DNA from: a virus
Length of the DNA stretch: 64,000 bases
Reading direction: 5' to 3' (one strand)
Virus record (IMG/VR): IMGVR_UViG_3300020438_000007
Coordinates: 62,001-126,000 of that record
Below the pieces are notes generated by a model. That model worked only from the letters and a program-made list of their open reading frames with translations. It was not told where the DNA came from and searched no databases. Positions 25,670-33,099 of this stretch are shown piece after piece; position 1 is the first letter of the stretch; each line of letters starts with the position of its first letter. Both the position numbers and the translations under genes were made by a program.

Positions 25670-26225
25670 CACCTAATAGACTCTCCACATTAAAAATAGT
25701 ATATTTGAAAGTAGCAGTCGCTACAATATAATTTATATCAGTTGCATCAGCTGTAAATTGAACTGGTGTCAAAGAAGTTGGGAACATATCTTTGAAATCA
25801 ACCTTAGCGATAGGAAGGAAACTACTGTTGTAAACTAGTATTGTTCCGTCTGATCTGGCAGCTTGCAACAGATTTGTCTCTTGAGGATCCAAACTGATTG
25901 CCTCTGATAAAGACTCAGGAAATCCAAGAGCTCTCATCCACTGTTCGATCTGTAGATAGTTCTCTAAGTTTTCATCTATAAAGAATTCTACATCCAGATC
26001 ACCATACTGCAACTTATCGCCAGGAACAGGAATGTCTCTGAGATATGTGCTTTGGATTGCAGCACCTAACGTTATGTTTGGTAAGGATACTGACTTGGAA
26101 AAGAAATCAACCTTTGGAGCTTTCTGTAAGGAGAATTTGAATCCAGCTGGAGACAGAAAATTCCTATTTTTGATTTGTCTATCAAAGAGGTCAGATCCTG
26201 CAACCTCCGTGTAATCTCTGCTCAT
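25659..26225 (-). CDS. gp3: Tail completion protein gp3 (tail-tube fold)
   Basis: A 188-residue structural protein between the capsid genes and uvsY, the usual place of gene 3 in cyanophages. gp3 caps the head-proximal end of the tail tube. The core SVSLPNITLGAAIQSTYLRD, GDLDVEFFIDENLENYLQIE and QWMRALG follows the same layout as gp19 in this window (AANLPASN, FDVWTITIINDTDFQIRNAF, RWMNAI), so the two share the tube fold. Baseplate protein gp54 is an alternative but is normally longer. An AATAAATA element lies 13-20 nt upstream. Confidence 0.8.
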   Translation of the reverse strand: MSRDYTEVAGSDLFDRQIKNRNFLSPAGFKFSLQKAPKVDFFSKSVSLPNITLGAAIQSTYLRDIPVPGDKLQYGDLDVEFFIDENLENYLQIEQWMRALGFPESLSEAISLDPQETNLLQAARSDGTILVYNSSFLPIAKVDFKDMFPTSLTPVQFTADATDINYIVATATFKYTIFNVESLLGDES

Positions 26226-26237
26226 GGGTTTTATCTT

Positions 26238-26245
26238 TATTTATT
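26238..26245 (-). promoter_or_regulatory. Putative late promoter AATAAATA before gene 3
   Basis: Minus-strand AATAAATA, one base from TATAAATA, overlapping the stop codon of the preceding membrane-protein gene. The leader to the gene 3 ATG would be short. Motif seen directly; use as a late promoter is inferred. Confidence 0.4.
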
Positions 26246-26864
26246 CAGCAAAGTCGGGGTCTTCACAGACATCTGAAAGTTCAGAAGCCATATTACCACC
26301 TATTTCCGCTCCTTGGTTCCCGCCAAACATAGCGACCCAACCAGCAGCAAGCCACCCAACAAAGGGAATCCCCATAACGGCAGGAGCAACAGCAGCACCC
26401 ACACTAGTCCCAACAACCCTGCCTGTCTGTTTGCCTCCACCGACCGCCTCGATACACTCGACTTGTTGGGCAGTGAGCTTTCCCGACTGATTTCCTCCGT
26501 TGGTATCATCTTGCCAAGACCTTGCGTTGGATGTAGGTCCTCCTTGGTGATGAGCGCCGTCCATAGCGTACTCTTCCACGACTGTGATTTTATTATTACC
26601 CAGTCCCAGAAAGCCAGCCTTTACATTCTTATCCCTTTCCACACGCATAACTGTAGGGTCATTACCCTTATAGTCAATGCGATATCCATCTTTTCCTACT
26701 TCAGCTCTATAAGAGGTGTAGTCACCTACAGGCAAATTTATATTTGGTAGTTTAGATCCTCTTTGACTTAACATACCTATCATACCGATATGTGATACTG
26801 CCAAGAGACTACCAACCGTGCCTATAGAGATCCACTTCCACTTACTTCCGTTTGGTTGTGTCAT
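26241..26864 (-). CDS. Membrane-anchored protein with glycine-zipper C-terminus
   Basis: About 207 residues from the ATG at 26864; a TTG four codons upstream is possible. One N-terminal span (ISIGTVGSLLAVSHIGMIGM), a soluble middle with VGDYTSYRAEVGKDGYRIDY, and a C-terminal hydrophobic, Gly/Ala-rich region (GTSVGAAVAPAVMGIPFVGW, then GGNQGAEIGGNMAS) like a glycine zipper that packs in membranes. It lies between gene 23 and gene 3 and after the gene 23 terminator, so it has its own start of transcription. Function unknown; a role in lysis or membrane change is only a guess. Confidence 0.72.
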   Translation of the reverse strand: MTQPNGSKWKWISIGTVGSLLAVSHIGMIGMLSQRGSKLPNINLPVGDYTSYRAEVGKDGYRIDYKGNDPTVMRVERDKNVKAGFLGLGNNKITVVEEYAMDGAHHQGGPTSNARSWQDDTNGGNQSGKLTAQQVECIEAVGGGKQTGRVVGTSVGAAVAPAVMGIPFVGWLAAGWVAMFGGNQGAEIGGNMASELSDVCEDPDFAE

Positions 26865-26898
26865 GATTTCACACAATATAGTGCTTACTATATAGGCA

Positions 26899-26924
26899 CA
26901 AAAAAAGAGACCCTTTCGGGTCTC
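26899..26924 (-). terminator. Intrinsic terminator after gene 23
   Basis: Minus-strand GAGACCC and GGGTCTC (plus 26918-26924 and 26907-26913) form a 7-bp stem with a GAAA loop, followed by a run of T (plus 26900-26906). It ends the major capsid transcript 25 nt after the gene 23 stop. Confidence 0.92.
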
Positions 26925-26948
26925 TCTGTAAGATATGTAATATCTAAA

Positions 26949-28355
26949 TCACATAAGGTTAGCAACCTTAACACGTCTGTAGTAACGGTTAGCGTTGGAA
27001 AGAAGTCTTCCAAGACCTTGGTTAGATACGTTACCTTCGGCAAATGGGTTTGCAACGATTCCGTAACGAGTCTTAAACCCGATTTTTGGTTGGAAGGTGT
27101 CCTGACCCACGGCACGAACCATCTGAAGAGGAACGTAAGGGCAGTAGAACAGTCCAGCGTCATAAGGGTTAGTACCCTTGTAACCGACAACGTAGTACTG
27201 ATTAGCGTCGTTGTTTGCAGCGAAAGGATCGATGTAAACTTTGTACTTACCAGCAAGTGTACCAGCAAATGTATTGCCAGTGTCGTCAACGTTTAAGTTA
27301 GCGTTAAGTGCAGGGGTGTAATCAAGGATTCCCGCCATTGTAAGGGCAGAAGCAACGTCAGCAGAACAAAGGACAACGTTACCCTTCCCTCTACGAGTTC
27401 TTTGTGCGATTTGGTTCGCATCTCTTTCGATCTGGAATAGAAGTCCTTTGAACTTCTCAACTGACCAACGACCGTTGGAGTCAGTGTCAAGGTCGAATGT
27501 ACCAGCAGTTGCAGTGTTGATTGTTGCACCTTGCTCAGCAACCTTATAGATTGTACGGATGACTTCGCGGTTGATCTCTGCAAGAATCTCTGTGGAGAGA
27601 ATGTTTGCGAGTTCAGACTCAGCGTTTAATCCGTGAATTGCCTTAAGGTCTTGAGCCAATTCTAAACTGTACTCAGCTTTGAGTGCTCTGGACTTCGCAG
27701 TCACAGTAACTTTCTCAATACTGAACGCCATCTCTTGGAAAGCATTTCCAGCAGCGTCTCCTAGTGCCTCAGAATCACCTGTCTGCATACCTTGACCAAC
27801 AGAGTAGTCAGTGGTAGTTGCAGAACCAACGGGGTTAAGAACGCCTGGGTTCGTGCCGTTAGGTCCAGATGTAGTACCGAAACCAGCGGCAACATCGGTC
27901 ATGCCACCTGTAAGGTTCTGGGAGGAGTTCTGTCCAGAGAAGCTTGTATCTGGTTCGTCGAATAGAGCCTCAGTTCCACTCTGATTAGTGAATCTGGATC
28001 TCATTGCGAAGATAAGTCCTGTAGGACCAGACATTGGTTGAACACCAGCAAGGTCATATGCGACCAAGTTAGGCATTGCACGTCTGATAAGACTAATCAA
28101 CACAGGGTCGAAACCAGCAACAGGACCACCTGCAGCTGAACCGCCACTAAATCCACCAGTTCCAGCGGAGTTAGTAGGAGATGCTTCTGTCAAAGACTGG
28201 AAAGCATTCTCTTCTCTGAGCATTTGCTCTTGGTTTTCGAGAAGAACCGCAGTAACGTTCCTTCTGTGTGAATCTTTAATTGGATCTGACCCTTCGTGAT
28301 CTAGAAGGGGGGCCCACTTTTCAGTGAGTTGTTGATAATTGATGTTTTGTTGCAT
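26949..28355 (-). CDS. gp23: Major capsid protein gp23
   Basis: HK97-fold capsid protein, 468 residues. The N-terminal region with WAPLLDHEGSDPI, the HRRNVTAVLLENQE segment and the helix following is the part removed by the gp21 protease in T4. Downstream are VAYDLAGVQPMSGPTGLIFA, FSIEKVTVTAKSRALKAEYS, RRGKGNVVLCSADVASAL and the C-terminal NANRYYRRVKVANLM, all typical of marine T4-like capsids. It is preceded by the scaffold gene 22 and followed by a strong terminator. No vertex paralogue gp24 is in the window. Confidence 0.98.
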   Translation of the reverse strand: MQQNINYQQLTEKWAPLLDHEGSDPIKDSHRRNVTAVLLENQEQMLREENAFQSLTEASPTNSAGTGGFSGGSAAGGPVAGFDPVLISLIRRAMPNLVAYDLAGVQPMSGPTGLIFAMRSRFTNQSGTEALFDEPDTSFSGQNSSQNLTGGMTDVAAGFGTTSGPNGTNPGVLNPVGSATTTDYSVGQGMQTGDSEALGDAAGNAFQEMAFSIEKVTVTAKSRALKAEYSLELAQDLKAIHGLNAESELANILSTEILAEINREVIRTIYKVAEQGATINTATAGTFDLDTDSNGRWSVEKFKGLLFQIERDANQIAQRTRRGKGNVVLCSADVASALTMAGILDYTPALNANLNVDDTGNTFAGTLAGKYKVYIDPFAANNDANQYYVVGYKGTNPYDAGLFYCPYVPLQMVRAVGQDTFQPKIGFKTRYGIVANPFAEGNVSNQGLGRLLSNANRYYRRVKVANLM

Positions 28356-28394
28356 CGGTCTGTAAGAGTTGTTTACTTAAAAATTAACGAATTC

Positions 28395-29483
28395 CTATTT
28401 CATACGTCCTAGTGCATCAAGATATGCAGCCATAGATCCAGTTGATGGTTCTACATGTTCTGCTTCTTCTTTGAGTTCTTGAGGTGCAGACGTGGCAGTT
28501 GCTTGAGACTTATTACCTTTGAAGTATGACTCCTTAAGGGTCTCCAGTTTTCCACGATAGGATTCTTCACTTTCAAACTCAACACTTTCTGCGAGGGTTT
28601 GTAGTTTCTCTTTTTGAGATACTGCAAGACCTTCAGCAACATCATTTAGGATAGTGGAGGCAGTTGACTTACCAAGTCTTTGGTTGAGTGCAACATTCTT
28701 CTCTATCTGCTCGTTGAGCTTCGTCTCCATTTCATCAAGCTTGTCTACCATATTTTCTAGTACATCATATTTATCTTCAGGTAAGGTTACATAATGTGTT
28801 TCAAAAAGATTTTTCATGCCTTCCATGAAGGATTCAGTCATTTCGGATTTAATGCCTTTCTCGATAGCGATAGCATTTTCCTCCATCCATTCTTGGGCGA
28901 CATATTCGAGGTATGAGTCGGTTCTCTCAGTGAGTTCGACTTTGATTTCCTCAACCTGTTCGTTGAGTGCTTTCTCATACTCTTCGTTTAACTGATTCTC
29001 GATATCTGTGATCTTAGCATTGATAGATGCCTCGAAAATCACCTTAGCCTTTTCTCTGAATTCCTCAGAAAGGTCTTCTCCAGAAAGAAGTGCGTTAACA
29101 TCTTCCTCGATAGCACTGTTGAGATCGATCTTCTCTTTCTCTTCAGTTGCTTCCTCTTCCGCGACAACCTCTTGGGATTCGTCGGCTTCTGCCTCTTCGG
29201 CATACTTTGGTGCAGTAGGCATTGGGTCAGCTTTACCAGCGTTTTTAGTAATTACGTCTTTAACTTGCTTAATAGTAACGGTTGGCGTTTTAAGCATGTT
29301 GCTGTTGTCATCAGGCTTTGAGTTCTCAGGCGTAGGACCACCAAGATCTTCAACGGAACCTTGACCATCAGGAACGTAATTGGGAGTAGAGGGCATTGGA
29401 TCACCTTTGCCTGCTCCACTATTTACAGCGGTATTAGATTGCTGTGTCTTTACATCCATTTCTTGTAAATCTCCACGGGACAT
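28395..29483 (-). CDS. gp22: Prohead scaffold protein gp22
   Basis: Core scaffold of the prohead, 362 residues, strongly helical and acidic with long coiled coil from about residue 115 (many Glu and Lys, for example EIKVELTERTDSYLEYVAQE). Such composition and the position between genes 21 and 23 identify gene 22. The N-terminal 80 residues are low in complexity and contain a duplicated peptide: GAGKGDPMPSTPNYV near residue 25 and NAGKADPMPTAPKYA near residue 84. The AATAAATA at 29533-29540 may be its late promoter. Confidence 0.9.
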   Translation of the reverse strand: MSRGDLQEMDVKTQQSNTAVNSGAGKGDPMPSTPNYVPDGQGSVEDLGGPTPENSKPDDNSNMLKTPTVTIKQVKDVITKNAGKADPMPTAPKYAEEAEADESQEVVAEEEATEEKEKIDLNSAIEEDVNALLSGEDLSEEFREKAKVIFEASINAKITDIENQLNEEYEKALNEQVEEIKVELTERTDSYLEYVAQEWMEENAIAIEKGIKSEMTESFMEGMKNLFETHYVTLPEDKYDVLENMVDKLDEMETKLNEQIEKNVALNQRLGKSTASTILNDVAEGLAVSQKEKLQTLAESVEFESEESYRGKLETLKESYFKGNKSQATATSAPQELKEEAEHVEPSTGSMAAYLDALGRMK

Positions 29484-29532
29484 TTTGAACTCTCCGTCGT
29501 AAAACGTGTTTAGATATCGTATAATCTATGTT

Positions 29533-29540
29533 TATTTATT
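29533..29540 (-). promoter_or_regulatory. Putative late promoter AATAAATA before gene 22
   Basis: Minus-strand AATAAATA about 50 nt upstream of the gene 22 ATG and just before the end of gene 21. Matches the NATAAATA form described for cyanophage late promoters. Confidence 0.5.
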
Positions 29541-29543
29541 AAA

Positions 29544-30278
29544 TCAAAGATTTGATAAGAAGTTTTGGAAGATTTCCAACTTCTTCTCGTCAAGTTGACC
29601 TTGATCTACTAGTTTATTTATAGTTTTTTGAGTCTTCTCAATGACTTCCTCCACTGCCCTTTCAGGCTCAGCAACCGCAATCGCAGGGTGAGTCATAGTC
29701 TTTTGTTCTACAACTGCAATCTGTGACTGTTTTGCCTTTAGGATTCCTGCCTCCCAAACCCAATCAACTCCTTCCATGATGCCATTGACGAAAGCGTCAG
29801 GGGCAGAAGGATCTGCTACTATATCAGCAGCAGTGGCAAGCATAAAGTCTTCACCGACAACTTTGTAGCCTTCGCTAGTGTCTTTAAGACTTCCCATACC
29901 TCTTGATGATACTCCAAGAGTAACACCGTCATCTAATAGTGACTGTGCAATCTTACCCATTGGTGTATTGAGGATTTGTGCTTTACCAACAAAATTGGTT
30001 CCTTCTCTATGAAGGTCTACAATCTTGTGGGATACTCTGTCTAAGTTTACAGTAGGACCTTCTGGGTGACCTAACTCACCAAGAGCACGACCTTTGCCAA
30101 CAAACGCTTCGTTATATCTGCTTACCTCTTTTTCAAGAGTTTCTACTGGATAAAAACGTCCGTTTCTGTTCTTAAGGTTTCCTTGTAAAAAGATACCCTC
30201 AATAAACATATTCCTCTTACCGTCTTTTTCTTCGATAAGAACCTTAGCGGTTTCGATCTCTTCTGTGATGAGTTTCAT
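29544..30278 (-). CDS. gp21: Prohead core protease gp21
   Basis: Serine protease that processes the scaffold and capsid proteins during head maturation, 244 residues. The start MKLITEEIETAKVLIEEKDG matches the family. The catalytic His is in ALGELGHPEGPTVNL and the nucleophile Ser in LGVSSRGMGSL. The C-terminal helical tail fits the pro-region that is later cleaved. It starts just after the acidic gene 67-like frame. The assignment is firm. Confidence 0.95.
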   Translation of the reverse strand: MKLITEEIETAKVLIEEKDGKRNMFIEGIFLQGNLKNRNGRFYPVETLEKEVSRYNEAFVGKGRALGELGHPEGPTVNLDRVSHKIVDLHREGTNFVGKAQILNTPMGKIAQSLLDDGVTLGVSSRGMGSLKDTSEGYKVVGEDFMLATAADIVADPSAPDAFVNGIMEGVDWVWEAGILKAKQSQIAVVEQKTMTHPAIAVAEPERAVEEVIEKTQKTINKLVDQGQLDEKKLEIFQNFLSNL

Positions 30279-30279
30279 G

Positions 30280-30582
30280 TTAAGCCTCAGGTTGTTCCTC
30301 TTCTACTGCATCATCAACTGGTTCTGTCTCTGCGACAGGTTCTTCAACTTCTGCTGTATCCTCAACAGAACTGGGTGTGCCAGGAGATTCTTCTTCTTCT
30401 GGCTCTTCCTCAGTGTTTAGATGAGGATTAGGTCCACCAAACATGTCAGCGGTGACTGCTGGTTTCACTATGTCAACGTTCTCTGCTGCCTTAGCATACA
30501 GTAGATCCTTGATCTTGTCATGTATGTCGGTTGCAGATCCGTCTTGGCCTGCAGCGATCATATCAAGTAAATCATTATCCAT
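30280..30582 (-). CDS. Prohead core protein, gp67-like (100 aa, acidic)
   Basis: A small, extremely acidic protein: helical N-terminus MDNDLLDMIAAGQDGSATDI, then a tail dominated by Glu, Pro and Val. Its location between genes 20 and 21 and its composition correspond to T4 gp67, a prohead core component, although sequence identity is not evident. An exact TATAAATA lies 30 nt upstream at 30612-30619. Confidence 0.7.
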   Translation of the reverse strand: MDNDLLDMIAAGQDGSATDIHDKIKDLLYAKAAENVDIVKPAVTADMFGGPNPHLNTEEEPEEEESPGTPSSVEDTAEVEEPVAETEPVDDAVEEEQPEA

Positions 30583-30611
30583 TTATTGTCAATATAGAAT
30601 TAGACTAGTAT

Positions 30612-30619
30612 TATTTATA
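30612..30619 (-). promoter_or_regulatory. Late promoter TATAAATA
   Basis: Exact minus-strand TATAAATA overlapping the end of gene 20 and 30 nt before the gp67-like ATG, the usual distance here. Recognition by gp55 is inferred from T4. Confidence 0.75.
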
Positions 30620-32315
30620 TTTCGCCGCCGTTGGGCATCTCAGGAGCTTCTGTGGCACTACCATCTATGCCAGGATCTTCTGGCATTTGACCCATACTAG
30701 GATCAGGATTCATAGCACCGCCAGGCATCTGTTCTGGATGTACACCCATTTCTAGTTGTTGTACTTCCATAGGATCAGCAACTTTGCCATCCTTGATTTC
30801 CTGTGCCATTTGCTTGTCGATCTCGATGATCTCTTCATCCTTTTGCTTGAGAATATGTCTACGAACATAGTCCAGTGAGAAATATTTACCAATGTAAGGA
30901 TCGACAGCAGCGACTACTCCCAATCTTTCATTGATAAGTTCAGTCTCTTTGAGTTCTGCAAAATGGTTATCATATACAAAATCAAATTGTATATGATCTC
31001 CTAGTGTTTCCCAATCTTCTGGGGTGACAATGTTTTTTAGAATCAACTGAGTCTTCAGCATATCTAAGAATAGTCGAGAGAATCTCTTTCTCATTCTACC
31101 AACAAATTTGGTAAACTTGATCTCATCTCTCAGTATCTCAGATGACCTACCTAAGTTAAATCCATCACCTGATCCAGCAATACGAGATTCTGGAACTCCT
31201 AATGATCGATATAGTTTCTTTTGGAAGTATTCGATGTCACTAAGTTCTCCAAGATTTTGTCCACCTGGCAACGTAGTGATTTCAGTGCCTCGTCCACCTT
31301 CTCTTCTGGGTAACCAGAAGTCTTCGAGCATAGACATATGTTTTCTGTCATCTCTAATTTCTCCCGTTGATGCGTCATATACTAGTTTGTTTCTATAACG
31401 GTTCATCACCTCTTTGAGGTATTGTTCCGCTTTCTGTTTTGGTAAATTACCTACATCAATATAAAATATTCTTCTTTCTGGAGCACGACTTAACCTGTAG
31501 ATAACAAGAGCATCCTCAATCATTCTAAGTTGATTGAGTGCCTTGATTGACTTATGTAAGTAAGAAAGAATAGTTTGTTTGTTTCTATCAACTAAACCTG
31601 AGTGACAGAATGTGATAGCATCTGGTGCAATCTTTATTGGTCTCTGTTTAGTAGAGAAGGGAGTTTGACCTATACCACCTAGAGCATTTTTACTGTTAGT
31701 CGCACTAGGATCATATTGATAGTACTCTTCTATCTCTGGACTTTCTAGATCAGATGGATTATTTGCATTAACTTGTCTGATTGCTTGATTCAAAGTAGGA
31801 TCAGACTTTAATTTTCTTACTAACTTAATTTTAAGTGGATCAATATATCTAACTTCCTTAAGTCCTTCTTCTGGTTTCTTGATATCAATTACCTTATGGT
31901 AATATATTCTACCATCAACATACCAGTTTCTTAGAATCTCATGGCACTTAGTATCAAAGTTCATGACTTCCTTTACTGTCTTGAACTCATCTCTAATCAA
32001 TTCTTTAAGCTTCGCAGATGCTGGAAGATTCTCCAAATCGATTTCGACTGGAGAATCATTCTGATCTGAAACTATTGCTTCATTTATAATATCTTCAATG
32101 GCACTGTCCACTTCTGGATGAAGTGCCATCTCACGATATCTTTTTATTAACTCAAACTCTGACTTGAATACACCGTCAATGTCAACGTACTGCCCATAAA
32201 ATCCGCTAGAGACATAATAGTCTGACGAATCCTCGTTAGATTGGGGTACAGGAGAGACAACGTTCTTTTTTTGTTCGTCATCCTTCTGGATTTTAAATCC
32301 AAATAATTTAGCCAT
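30615..32315 (-). CDS. gp20: Portal vertex protein gp20
   Basis: Dodecameric portal through which DNA is packaged, 566 residues. Recognisable marine gp20 segments include GFYGQYVDIDGVFKSEFELI, HPEVDSAIEDIINEAIVSD, SKRAPERRIFYIDVG-type stem region (here RAPERRIFYIDVGNLPK) and EDFWLPRREGGRGTEITTLP. The C-terminus is Pro/Met/Gly-rich (MGVHPEQMPGGAMNPDP), as in cyanophages. A TATAAATA promoter lies 27 nt upstream. Confidence 0.97.
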   Translation of the reverse strand: MAKLFGFKIQKDDEQKKNVVSPVPQSNEDSSDYYVSSGFYGQYVDIDGVFKSEFELIKRYREMALHPEVDSAIEDIINEAIVSDQNDSPVEIDLENLPASAKLKELIRDEFKTVKEVMNFDTKCHEILRNWYVDGRIYYHKVIDIKKPEEGLKEVRYIDPLKIKLVRKLKSDPTLNQAIRQVNANNPSDLESPEIEEYYQYDPSATNSKNALGGIGQTPFSTKQRPIKIAPDAITFCHSGLVDRNKQTILSYLHKSIKALNQLRMIEDALVIYRLSRAPERRIFYIDVGNLPKQKAEQYLKEVMNRYRNKLVYDASTGEIRDDRKHMSMLEDFWLPRREGGRGTEITTLPGGQNLGELSDIEYFQKKLYRSLGVPESRIAGSGDGFNLGRSSEILRDEIKFTKFVGRMRKRFSRLFLDMLKTQLILKNIVTPEDWETLGDHIQFDFVYDNHFAELKETELINERLGVVAAVDPYIGKYFSLDYVRRHILKQKDEEIIEIDKQMAQEIKDGKVADPMEVQQLEMGVHPEQMPGGAMNPDPSMGQMPEDPGIDGSATEAPEMPNGGEI

Positions 32316-32341
32316 TAACTCACTACTGGGCTGTTCCTAGT

Positions 32342-32349
32342 TATTTATA
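32342..32349 (-). promoter_or_regulatory. Late promoter TATAAATA for gene 20
   Basis: Exact minus-strand TATAAATA in the 62-nt gap between genes 19 and 20, 27 nt before the portal ATG. Confidence 0.8.
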
Positions 32350-32377
32350 AGTCTTTCTTGAGACTGTAAATAGGAAC

Positions 32378-33052
32378 CTACTCATCTACTCCTATGTTTC
32401 CTGCTCCGCCTGTTCCACTACCAGACGAATCTTTTGTACCAAAGACGTTACCGCCATCACCGTTAAATACATCCCACCACTGAACTTGTAGGTCCACTGT
32501 GAACTCTTCAATAGAATCTGTTTGATCGTATGAAAGTTCAATCGCACTTACATTAGTTGGGAATGTTCCGTGGAATTTGTATGATCTAAGAATTGGTAAC
32601 GGTTGATCTGTAGGATCAAGTTTTCCTACACTTCCAAGGGGTGATCTACCGATTTGATCAACATACATATCAGTCTGATAATCGCCTGGTGTTACTTCTC
32701 CAGTTGCGTTATCATGTTTGTTGATAGCGTTCATCCATCTTTCAAAAGCATTTCTGATTTGGAAATCAGTATCGTTGATGATTGTGATTGTCCAAACATC
32801 GAATGTTCTATCACCAGCAATCTTTAAGTTCCTTCCTCTGAAAGGAACGTCAATTACATTGATGTTGGATGCTGGGAGATTCGCGGCCTTGACCATGAAT
32901 CTAGCCTTTTCTGTTGCACTGTCTTCGTTTAGTGCGCCAGGGAAAGCTAATCTAACCTCGAACAGATTGGGGCGAGCACCACCACCAACGAGCTTTGATT
33001 TAAAGTCGTCGATGGTTCTGGATTCTAACTTTGGATTATTTTTATTAGGCAT
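32378..33052 (-). CDS. gp19: Tail tube protein gp19
   Basis: Subunit of the inner tail tube, 224 residues (T4 163; the marine forms are longer). Core strands ARFMVKAANLPASNINVIDV, RTFDVWTITIINDTDFQIRN and FERWMNAIN, then RSYKFHGTFPTNVSAIELSY and VDLQVQWWDVF near the end. The C-terminus adds a Gly/Ser-rich tail. gp3 at 25659-26225 shares the layout. A CTAAATA element at 33077-33083 precedes it. Confidence 0.94.
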   Translation of the reverse strand: MPNKNNPKLESRTIDDFKSKLVGGGARPNLFEVRLAFPGALNEDSATEKARFMVKAANLPASNINVIDVPFRGRNLKIAGDRTFDVWTITIINDTDFQIRNAFERWMNAINKHDNATGEVTPGDYQTDMYVDQIGRSPLGSVGKLDPTDQPLPILRSYKFHGTFPTNVSAIELSYDQTDSIEEFTVDLQVQWWDVFNGDGGNVFGTKDSSGSGTGGAGNIGVDE

Positions 33053-33076
33053 GAGATTTTGAGACCTCTTCGTGTG

Positions 33077-33083
33077 TATTTAG
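33077..33083 (-). promoter_or_regulatory. Putative late promoter CTAAATA before gene 19
   Basis: Minus-strand CTAAATA 25 nt before the gene 19 ATG. The same heptamer occurs at similar distance before genes 18, 15 and 13, so it is probably a second form of late promoter. Confidence 0.5.
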
Positions 33084-33099
33084 TAAAGGGTTGAGTTAA

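Noticed and set aside
26856-27296. A 146-codon plus-strand frame opposite gene 23, and similar long plus-strand frames opposite genes 17-22
   Set aside because: All lie antisense to firmly identified structural genes, lack domains and ribosome binding sites, and reflect the codon bias of the true strand.
29615-29622. Exact minus-strand TATAAATA inside gene 21
   Set aside because: It lies in coding sequence about 130 nt before gene 22, and a better placed AATAAATA at 29533-29540 serves that gene.
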